A stretch of DNA of 64,000 nucleotides from Engraulis encrasicolus. Taxonomy: Eukaryota > Chordata > Actinopteri > Clupeiformes > Engraulidae. Below the pieces are notes generated by a model. It saw only the letters and a list, made by a program, of their open reading frames with translations, ran no database searches and was not told the origin of the DNA. Location of the stretch: positions 27,153,134 through 27,217,133 of the forward strand of contig NC_085872.1 of NCBI RefSeq assembly GCF_034702125.1, read 5' to 3'. Shown here piece after piece: positions 54,440 to 64,000 of the stretch (position 1 is the first letter of the stretch; every line of letters begins with the position of its first letter). Both the position numbers and the translations under genes were made by a program.

Positions 54440-57400
54440 TTGTGTTGTGGCCTTCGTAAGTAGTGCTAGGGTACCGTACAATGGCCAAGTCAAAGTCAGC
54501 GTTTGTGCTCATCATGAATTCCCAAAGTAATGCTTTTTCGCCTCGATAACGTTGGGGTTTTGGTAGCGATAAGGTGGTTATTGTAACCTTTCAAAACTAG
54601 CCCACCGTGTTGCCGACACGTTATGCTAGTTAATGCCAGTGCTGCTGTCTCCATGGGACGTTTGTAATTTGATTGTTTGTTGTAACCTTTGTTTCTCGTC
54701 ACCGAATCCATAATTTCCCAAATGTTCATCCAAAGTTGCAATAGATAAACTTACGTGTTGGTTTTGGGTGGCCTTATAGGCTACGTTATGGTGCCGTCGT
54801 TTTCGCCATTACTACTTTTATAATTAATTTTATATAAGTTTCGATACACATACGGTGGATGGTTATCATAAGTACGTGCTTTGGAAAGTCGCACAAATGT
54901 GGCATGATTCTCGCCGTCATATGAACGCTGTTTAGTGGAGCAGTACGACGCTCTCCCGCTCGTTCCAGGGTGGCTTTCACGTCCGAATTCGAGGCGAGGT
55001 CAAAGCCCATGAACACCTGTGCTCGCGGAAGTGCACGCCCTTGCTAGCTAAATGTAAACTTGGGCGGCGCAGACTCTCAACAGGTACCGCATTAAACTAA
55101 ATAGCGCCGTGTTTGTTTGTGATAATGTAGAGCTAGAATAGTTATAACTTGTTAATGCATCTGTAACAATACAATTATGTTGTGTTTTACGTTCGTTGAC
55201 CTAACGGGAGTTCAACTAAGTTTCGTGGCAAAAAGTGACTCCAAGGAGTTCACCCCTTGTGGCCTTGAAAAGCCTTTCGCTGAATACACCACCTTTTTAT
55301 GAACACATGTTTTAAGCAGTTGAGTGAGTGACATATCCAAGCATTCAACATTCAGTAATGTAGCTGGTGATTGGAAGAAAACGTTCAGATACAAAGCGAA
55401 ACTCGACGGCTCCTTGTTTTGTGTTGCTAGTTGGGAGAATGGGAAGCCAGTCAGAAACCTGTTGAGTGGGTATTTGTTGAATGGGCGTGAGGTGGGTGGG
55501 GGAGGGGCAGGCGTGGTTGTGTGTTTTTAATGAAACCACTTTGGAAGGGCCACCGTAACCCCCCTCAACACAGAATTTAATTGTCAAGGAAAACGATGTC
55601 TGACAAGGTGACAGCGTATGATTGTTCAAACGTGTGTGCGTGAGTTAGGTTGAGCCACAGCTGCTGGACGGTTTGTTTGTCCGGAAAGTTGTTTGGTCAC
55701 CGTCCACACAACAGTGAGAGATGGTTGAGATTTTCTGTTCATTCCACGTCCTGCGGGCGTGTCTCCTTTGCCCTAGGTTTTCCATAGGGAACACGAACGA
55801 GTTGTGACATGCATGTAACCCCTCTAACCCAAATCAAACAAAACAGTCGAGATAAAATGGTCTGTAGTCGCCCAAGTCTCGTGATATCATTTTTTTTATT
55901 AAAAGTTACGTGTTGGTAACGTTGTGCTGCCCGTTAAGGCAGACGTATCATTTTTGAACCGCTGTAATGAGAGGTTTATAGTTACGAGAAGGGTGTGTCC
56001 GTCCTACACGGAAGGGAGTTGTTTGGTTTGAAAAGAGACTGAGAGACTCAGAGAATAGAAACATTCACCTCTGGGCTCTCTCTGGTTACCTCATCGTTTG
56101 TCTTCAAACTTCTTAGCTTTGTATTGGCTGTTTCATTCAGATGACACAGCTGACAAGACCAATATTACCTCCTGGTCAGACAGCAATGGCCCACACTACT
56201 CTCATAGCTGACTGTGCAGTGTCCAGTGTGCCTAAATGAAGCATGGCAAACAAGTCACATGCACGAATGCACCACCACTGAAGTGAATGGGAAGCATCAA
56301 GGAGGGGATTCTAGAGCAGGGTTTCTCTTACTGCTGCTAACATGGCACTAGTGTGTGAGATGCAGGGACAAACTTGTTTGCTGGGAGCGTTTGTGTTCCA
56401 AAGTTCAGGGAGGCGTTAGCCTGGAGCCCCGCCAATGCTAACGGTTTGGCTCCTCTCATTCAAATTTGCCCTTAGTCAGCAGGGCCAATGATTCTGGCCC
56501 AGCCACACCAGCATTTTAGTCCTGTACTGTCCACCATTATGGTCAGCCCCACGGGACCTCTGGGGCTACTATAGTAGTAGTAGTAGTGCACATTTTGTTT
56601 AGGGTAGTATATTTCTATTTCCACACACATACACACACGCATACCAAACAAACCATCATCTGTACGGGGCCTTGCTGCTCTTTGCCTTCTTTTGCAGCAC
56701 CTGTGCTGAAATCTCAAGAGTTCCTAATTATCTGCGGCCGGGCCATTATACAGGTCGCATAGCCTACTTTGTGCCCGGCGCCTGAGCAGGAGCCTGAGCT
56801 GCCTCTGAGCAGTCCTGTGGTCTGGTGCAGCTGCTCCGTGGGACACATCAGCTGGTTATGAATGCGAGTGGGGCGCCTCGCTGAGTGGCCGCTGCAGATG
56901 CTCGGTGTGGTATGTGGCATGGGTCCGGCCTCAGCCTCCACTGCCGCCGCCGCCGCGTCCACTTATTGTGTGGGAAGGAAACATATGTCAGCTGCTGTCA
57001 GACTCTCTGTGTTGTGCGTTTCTTGCTGGCTTTCTGGCCTTGCGATTGCCTTGCTTGCTTGCTGCTGTGTCACCTTTGTGCTCCGAGCTGTGTAGTGATG
57101 CTAGATGGCATTGAGGCATGGGGGGGGGGGGGGGGGGTGTGCATTGGATCAGAACAGTGCTTAGTGGCTTAGCAATCTAATGCCAGTGCCATCCCATTAA
57201 GGGACTCTCACACATTAGGTGTGTGGCCAAATTAAATTAACTCTGGTCTCTCTGTAGCTCGGGGATAATGACAGTGTTTGCGTTGTGCCGGTAATAAGCT
57301 TGATAATCATGTCAGAATCGCCCCACGTTCGGAGAAGGTGTACCATATCGTTGGTGAATGCTAGTTTGTTTTGATTCACCGTTTTTGTATTGATCCAGCA

Positions 57401-57960
57401 TAGGTGGACTTCATAGGTACTTTTACACTCCTTTACAGTCTTTCATGTGTACTCTCCTCTAAGGTAGGCCATTCTTTAGCGACTTGCAGCACAACACTGT
57501 TTCCTGTGACATTTTAAGTAGTCATTGGGCAGTTTGGGCCACATCGGTGCTTTTACTGCTGCTGGCAAAACTGGTATTTTGAACAGGTTCAGGATCATCT
57601 TACATGTGTCTGAATGACTGTGCTGGCCTTCATAGGAAGACTACTAGGAACTACACCACTGAACTGTCAGAAACCCTTTGACTCTACAAAAGCACCAGTG
57701 TTGTCTCTGGAAGGCATTCCTTAAATGGTTAAGCAAGTGTGTGAATTCGTGTGTCGGGTGGGTGGGTGGAGTTTGGGTCGGTGGGCGGTGTGTTGGGGTG
57801 TGTTTGTGTTATCATTGATGGATGGACAGACCATACAGGTGTGTATGGAGGTAGAAAGTAGTGATTTGAGTATGCAAGTGAGAAAAGTCATCATATCATC
57901 AGAAGCGACCAGTCAGTGACTCAGAGACGATGCAGACTGACTCACCTTTACTGAAGAGGT
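54440..57960. other. Presumed ctnnd1 first intron, mostly unique sequence
   Basis: CpG-bearing, little repeat content from 54440 to about 56100. No coding exon recognised. A poly-G run lies at 57121-57137. Confidence 0.35.
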
Positions 57961-57961
57961 G

Positions 57962-58126
<165 letters not shown>

Positions 58127-58301
58127 GTGAGAGATGGAGAAGTCTGCTAGGGAAGTGAGTGAGTGAGATGGGCTAATAGGGAGAGAGGTGGATTTCCCAC
58201 TCATCCAGAGCAGCTGAGACAGGATCTGACATGTCACAGTTTCAGCTGGAATGCGTGTGTGTGCGCGCGCCTGTTTGTGTGTGTTTTCCTGTCTTTCAGA
58301 G

Positions 58302-58307
<6 letters not shown>

Positions 58308-58371
<64 letters not shown>
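58308..58371. repeat. (GT)n microsatellite
   Basis: About 32 GT units. Confidence 0.97.
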
Positions 58372-58375
<4 letters not shown>

Positions 58376-58482
58376 CTGGGAGGGAAAGGGAGAAGGCGGG
58401 TGGGAAAACAGTTTCAGTAGCCATCGACGAAACTCACTGCTGTGTCTGTGTTTTCAAGGACAACTGCGTCAGCCCCCCTCCT

Positions 58483-58483
<1 letters not shown>

Positions 58484-58565
<82 letters not shown>
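58484..58565. repeat. (CT)n microsatellite
   Basis: About 40 CT units. Confidence 0.97.
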
Positions 58566-58567
<2 letters not shown>

Positions 58568-59849
58568 ACTCTCACTCAAACTCAAGCTCTCCTCTCCTCT
58601 TTTGCTTGGTCTCTGACACACACATCCCATTGTTTTCAGGCCCACACCACACGGCACAGCTGCAAATATTTCCTGTGTGTGTGTGTGTAAGGGCCGGGGA
58701 TAAGTTATTTGAAGTGTAATACTTATTACTTGCCGTGGTGAGGGAGCAGGAGGAGGTTGGAGAGGGTACATTTACAACAGTCATCCCGTCTGGCCTCGGC
58801 TGGCCCCTGTTCCACTGCGTTTTGAAAAAATGTGTACAGCTTCAATTTTTTAGATTTGGTTTGAGGTCAGGCCCTCAACTGTTGTGAGATTTGTTTTTGG
58901 TCTACCGAGGCCTTCTGTGGGTATTTGCAGTGCCACAGGGACTGTCCTTATTTGTCTTCGTCGCTGAAGTGCTGTTTCACGGTGGTTTTAAGAGTTGTTG
59001 CCTGCGTTGTCTTTGTGTCCGTTGGTTTCTGCCCCGACCCTCTTCTCAGCCCCGTTGGTTGCTACCTCCTCGCTGGGTGCCTTACGTCATGCCATTAGGC
59101 TACGCTAGCCTTTATTTGCATTTGAAATCCAAACCAAAGGTCAAGCCCATTGCTAGGAGAGATTGGCAAAGAAGCACGTTTGGTGTAAGTACCGCTCATG
59201 GATGACCAGTAGTATCCCCCCCCCACACACACACACAGAGACGCACATGACCTGATTACCTGATAACAGTTGTGTAAACCATCTGTCCTCATTTTGCTGT
59301 ATACAGTTTACTGTCCTTGCCGTGACATTTTATCTACTTGGAACAAAGAATGGGGAAGGTTTTGGTGGACTGGACAGAGTAGCTTTAAATAGGGCTACAC
59401 AGTTGCTCTTTTAACATGGAGTGCCACATATCTGTCCAGAACACGACAATTCCTCTCTCATCCAGCTGATTTTTGATCTGTTAAAGCAATGTGTACTCCA
59501 GAGGCAGATGTCATAGTTTCGCCCCTGGCTTGTCGAGACTCTGACTGGAGCGAGAAGCTGTGATTGCCCCTGAAATTATGTCATCACACATCAGCACAAC
59601 TTCCTGCCAGCCGGGTGACATCATCATGCCGTCTCGACTCGAGCTGAGACGCCTGGCAGTGGGCGTGCGTTTGAACAGTGGCTAGGGTCGGGAGAGGAGA
59701 AGGGAGAGGGTGAGGCTTGTTCCCGTCTTAACACAGCATTCTTAAACCCCCCCCCCCCCCCCCCCCCTGTGCTCCCCCACACAGCCCCACGCCACTCCCT
59801 CATCCTAAAAGAAAAGGGGAAGAAAAAAAAAAGAAAAATCCACATGTCA

Positions 59850-59977
59850 GGGGTGAACTTCTCAAAACCAAAGTAGCTTACTACATTAGCTACTTTGTTG
59901 TTTTCAATGCATTTTCCCATTGGCAACTACTGAAGTTGCTAACAGGCTAACAAGTTCTCTTTTGAGAAACTCACCCC
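59850..59977. mobile_element. Short MITE, presumed ctnnd1 intron
   Basis: GGGGTGAACTTCTCAAAA is mirrored by TTTTGAGAAACTCACCCC. The interior includes CATTTTCCCATTGGCAACTA. It is a common fish MITE type. No clear target duplication was seen. Confidence 0.75.
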
Positions 59978-62060
59978 AGATGTGTAGAATAAATGCAGGG
60001 CTGAGTGTATCAGAGGCCTCGGCTGAAGTTATTTGGTGTCCTTTGAGACTGCAGCGGAACGCTCTCGTGCCAGTAGCTCCTGACAAGAGCCCAGAATAGC
60101 AGAACTCTGAGGCCCTGCTCCTCCACAGAAAGCGACAGGCTTTCTCACCTGCAAATAGCTCTCCGCACACACTGCACACCACTGCACCACTGAAACAGAG
60201 GTGCTAACAACCAGCCGTGGTGCTCAACTCTGTTCTTTTTCTGGGTAGTTTTCACAAGTCTCCTCTTCTGCTGCTGCTTTTTTTTTTACACACAACTCGC
60301 TTTCCTTGAGAGGAAAAAATGCCTATTTAGCCCAAACTGTGATAATTGTGTTCTTTAAAAATAGATCTTCGCTGATGTTTGCCCCTGAGAACAGTTGAAG
60401 ACATCATGGCCATCTGTGAAGTAGTACATTTCTGACGCAAATGCATACCGTGAAATTATGACTATAGAAGGAGCCATTTTCATATAGCCAGGCTGTTTGA
60501 AAAAACATCTCATTGTTTTTCTTTCATACACAACATTGCGGTCCAAAACGTTGTGTATTAACGAAAGACCGTGAAATGCTCAGTGTGCGGGAGATTTGGC
60601 ATATTGTCTGCTGAGTGACCCATCGGCCTCTTCCGATACACCTGCCAGCTGAGGTGTGCGAAAAAAAATACAAGTTTAACATACAGCCAGGCTAATCTGT
60701 AATTCATGGCCATATAGAGAACAAAACCTCTTGCTATCTGGGACAAATGGCTGCCTCTGTTGATTGCGCCTCTATTGTTGCACAGATATGTGTAGTGCGC
60801 GCGCACTTAATAAGTTAGATATCACACGATAACCAAAGCCAGAACTGGGTGGCTGAGTGACGCTTCTCCTAGTTGTAGCCAAGAGAGAACCTTTGCCATT
60901 CTCCACTCTTGCTTTCACTCTTGTCAGGTCAGGTCAGGGGAAAATGGCAGCGTTGACCTCAGTAATGGACACTTCGGTTACGATGGAGGAAGCGGCATGA
61001 GTGTCTAAAGTGGCCATGATCTTAACCGGAACTTGCTCGAGTGGTGTAGTACAGTAGTAGTGTTTATGACTGAGTCTTAAGTCTTGCTGGGAATTAAGGC
61101 CTATGAGGCTGCTGTGCTGCCCACAGCCTTTCACTGGAGTGCCTTGCGCACGCATGCACGCGCACACACACACACACACACACACCCATACGTTGACACA
61201 GCGCTTAAGTATCGCCAGTCTCATGAGTTATTCATGCTCAGAGTGAGCCATATGCCTACAACCGACTATGCGAACGTCTGCACGCACCTTGTTGTGTATG
61301 ACCGTGTGTGTGAGTAAGAGCGAGAGAGAGAGAGAGAGGTGCTTCGTAGCACCGCTGTGTTGCCACACCTGCTGTAGGTTGTCTTCACTTTCTTCACAAT
61401 AGTGTTTCTTTTGGTGCTGCTGGTTCCACCGCTGTATACTCGTTCCCTGCTCTGACACTTCTGTCTTTTCCCTCTTTCACTTGGTGTGGTTTGAATATTA
61501 ACCCTGTTGTTCTCCCTGGTGTGTTCCGGCTTTGGGTATCTCCCTTTCTCTTTCGCTCTCTCGCTCTCTCGCTCTCCTCTGCTCTTTATCACTGTAACTT
61601 AGCTCTCCCTTGCTCTGTCTTTCGCTCTCCGACTATATTGCTAGCCCATTTTGTGGAGTGCCTTTATGTGTGGAGTGCCTTTATGTGTGGAGTGTATGTG
61701 TGGTGTGCTGTGTGCGGGGCTTGTAGTTCTATTCTGTGTTCTGTTCTCTCTGTCTCTGTGCCTTGTTAGTTGACACCAATCTGTGTGGATGAGGGTTAAT
61801 GTGTATGGGAGACCACATGAAAGTATTGTATTACAGCCTTGTGTGCCTGTGTGCGTGAATGTGAATGTGAATGAAGCTGTCTGAGTCATGGCGTGTCTGT
61901 CATGCCCACTCTTACTGTGGATCTCTTGTGTGTCGGGGGATTTTTCTCTTTTCATAATTGAGCACTTCACCCTTGATCTCTGCTTACCCTGAATGAGTAA
62001 CTTCTTACTCTGTCTCTCTGTGCCTCTGTCTCTCCCGGTCTCTCTGTCTCTGTCTCTGTC
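59978..62060. other. Presumed ctnnd1 intron upstream of the first coding exon
   Basis: No coding exon recognised. Contains short CA (61160) and GA (61320) tracts. Confidence 0.35.
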
Positions 62061-62061
62061 T

Positions 62062-62128
<67 letters not shown>

Positions 62129-62138
62129 TCTCTCTCAC

Positions 62139-62177
<39 letters not shown>

Positions 62178-62234
62178 GCGTGTCTCTCTCTCTCACTCTG
62201 TCTGTGTGTCTCTCTCTCACTCTGTCTGTGTCTG

Positions 62235-62285
<51 letters not shown>

Positions 62286-62294
62286 ATACTGTTT

Positions 62295-62361
<67 letters not shown>
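62062..62361. repeat. CT-rich microsatellite block upstream of the ctnnd1 coding exon
   Basis: Several long CT tracts with CTGTCTGTGTCTC and CACTCACT variants, ending about 90 bp before the exon. A second short CT run (62433-62447) forms the acceptor itself. Confidence 0.95.
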
Positions 62362-62364
<3 letters not shown>

Positions 62365-62454
62365 GTAGCCTTCTCTATGCCTAGTTCTGGTGTTGGGGCT
62401 TGCTCTATCTGTGTGTGTGCGTGTGTGTAACACTCTCTCTCTCTCTCAGTGTGT

Positions 62455-62601
62455 ATGGAGCACTGTGAGAATGCGGCGTCTCTCCTGGCCTCCGTGCGGG
62501 AGCAGGAGATGCAGTTTGAGCGTCTGACTCGGGCTCTGGAGGAGGAGAGGAGGAGCGTGGGACCACCGGGTACCCTCCCCCGCCCCCTCCCCACCCTGCA
62601 G
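62455..62601 (+). CDS. ctnnd1: p120/delta-catenin family protein, first coding exon (gene continues beyond window)
   Basis: The exon begins after a CT-rich acceptor ending at 62449, and the first ATG is at 62455. It ends at 62601 before GTAACA, in phase 0, giving 49 residues. The segment AASLLASVREQEMQFERL followed by TRALEEERRSV is the conserved N-terminal coiled-coil signature of CTNND1 and ARVCF (ASILASVKEQEAQFEKLTRALEEERRHV-like in mammals). After it comes a Pro-rich tail (GPPGTLPRPLPTLQ). The family binds the juxtamembrane tail of cadherins at adherens junctions through armadillo repeats, which would be encoded downstream of this window. ctnnd1 is preferred over arvcf because EEERR matches CTNND1 and because SLC43A3 is nearby, as in human 11q12. 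Sequence alone does not fully separate the paralogues. Confidence 0.75.
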
Positions 62602-62617
62602 GTAACACCCTACAACT

Positions 62618-62648
<31 letters not shown>

Positions 62649-63206
62649 CCACAAACCCTGCCCAACCCCATCCCCCTTCATCCCCCATCATCACACACAC
62701 TCACACGCACACGTCACACACACCAACACAAACATGCCCGGTGTCCGCACTAAAACTCCCCCTTCATCTGCTTTCACTAGCCAGCACATGCCCCCATCCT
62801 GCTGTGTTCGTTTCCCCCAGGAACCCCCCCGCCATCTTCCCTTCTGCCATTTCTCTCCAGTGCAGGCTTTACTCCCAGTCCCAGATATCGTGACCTTGTA
62901 GAGAACTTGTGTACACAGCACAGACCAAGCAACTCGGGTCAGAAACAACCCATGACAGCGCCAGACTGATAAGCGATGGACACTCCCATGTCCAGTGTTG
63001 CATTAGCGGCGCTTGTCCTCTCAAGGCCTGGCTCCATCCATTCCTCCATCCATCCATCCCTCTATCCATCCCTCCCTCCCAGTAACCGGCGTCTCCCGTC
63101 ACCTCATTACTCACTGCCTCTAGCCTCCATCAGCTTCATTAGGCAGCGCTGCCTCAACCACCAGCATGGCCCTTCACCTACACCATCACTGACCCCCTCT
63201 CGCTTG

Positions 63207-63253
<47 letters not shown>

Positions 63254-64000
63254 GTACACTCATGCTTGCCCTGCACAGTCGTCAGATTCCAGCTTGAGTG
63301 CTCACTGCTACTCCTACGGGGCACTCCGGAGTCCCTGTCTCCCCTCATGTCGCTACTCCATCATAGTCACCAGTTCTCCATATACAGTCACCCCACCGCC
63401 ACCCCACCCCACCCACACACCCCCACCCCCACCCCCACCCACCCCTGCCTCATCCATCCTCTTCATTTCATCGTGCTTGTCTCTGCGTGTATCAGTCATC
63501 TCCCACCGGCCTACACCCCCTGTACTGTACTGTCCTCCTGACCCTATCACAAACTCGCACGGTCAAGGTGATTGGTGTACCTTTCACACTGTGCTGATCC
63601 AGCATATAGGGCCCCCTGCCCTGACCTGCAATCACCTCCTGGCTGCCTGCTACTCCACCCTCCATTCTCCTCTCCTCCATTCTCCTCCATGGCTCCTCCG
63701 CTTCTCTCTCCTCTCTCGCTGCTTCGTCCGTCCGTCCGTTCGCCCGCCCGTTCGTTCGTTGGTCCGTCTTCTCTTCACCTCGTTGGTCGTATTCCATCAC
63801 CTTGTCTGCATGCCTGTAGGCCACATTCTGTGACAACACGACCTAACAGAGCAGCCAGTGTGCTTCCTGTGCTTTTTTTTGGCTTTGGAATGTCAATCTT
63901 GGAACTGTCTGACGTTTAGAGAATTTTGTGAGAAATGTCCTCCGACTGTTTTTTTTTTTTTTCCGTTTTTTTTTTTCTTTGGTTATTTTAATTGGATGTC
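62602..64000. other. ctnnd1 intron after the first coding exon
   Basis: C-rich, with (CAY)n at 62618-62652, (CA)n at 63210-63251, CCACCC runs at 63400-63440 and a CCGT/TTCG run at 63726-63760. A long open frame exists (62976-63833) but has no recognisable domain, and its composition follows the simple repeats. Confidence 0.5.

Noticed and set aside
62455..62601. arvcf instead of ctnnd1
   Set aside because: MEHC resembles the ARVCF start, but EEERR and the SLC43A3 neighbourhood favour ctnnd1. It is not fully excluded.
62976..63833. 285-residue plus-strand open frame after the ctnnd1 exon
   Set aside because: Ser/Pro/Thr/His-rich translation of C-rich and CA repeats with no domain. It begins within an intron and has no supported splice sites.

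Overview
The window looks like vertebrate, almost certainly teleost fish, genomic DNA. Coding sequence is sparse and split into short exons with GT-AG introns. Very long dinucleotide microsatellites are common. The DNA between exons is full of short terminal-inverted-repeat (TIR) elements and tRNA-derived SINEs of the kinds seen in fish genomes. The species cannot be fixed from sequence alone.

Four protein-coding genes can be supported. (1) 18.0-27.4 kb, + strand: a cabp2-like neuronal calcium sensor in seven coding exons whose reading phases all agree, including a 14-codon first exon with an N-myristoylation signal. (2) 40.3-31.0 kb, - strand: a complete slc43a3-like transporter in twelve coding exons with continuous phase, predicting 519 residues. 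It converges tail-to-tail with cabp2. (3) 48.4-42.9 kb, - strand: a three-exon C2H2 zinc-finger gene of about 374 residues with three fingers. (4) 62.45-62.60 kb, + strand: the first coding exon of a p120/delta-catenin family gene, best assigned to ctnnd1. Its promoter and 5' noncoding exons probably lie upstream, from about 51.7 kb, and the rest of the gene lies beyond the window. SLC43A3 and CTNND1 are near neighbours in human 11q12 and CABP2 is on 11q13, so the gene set fits a conserved block.

Layout: 0-5 kb holds a hAT remnant and a large foldback-like element made of inverted arrays of a ~156 bp repeat. 5-8.5 kb has microsatellites and MITEs. 8.6-12.4 kb is a striking AT-rich repeat array. 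12.4-18 kb has hAT and SINE copies and microsatellites. 18-28 kb is cabp2. 28.7-29.1 kb is an AGCAC pentamer array. 31-40 kb is slc43a3, with many TEs in its introns. 42.9-48.4 kb is the zinc-finger gene, carrying a hAT nested in a hAT. 48.5-51.1 kb is unremarkable. 51.1-64 kb is the upstream region and first introns of ctnnd1, carrying a 2 kb hAT element and several microsatellites.

The most unusual signal is the relation between mobile DNA and splicing. Exon 7 of slc43a3 is squeezed between two MITEs. The 5' splice site of its downstream intron lies inside the 8-bp target-site duplication of a hAT insertion, and the other MITE ends about 13 bp before its 3' splice site. Several other exons use long microsatellites as their polypyrimidine tract or begin their intron with one. 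Eight hAT-type elements with exact 8-bp target duplications show that this superfamily has been the dominant recent inserter here.
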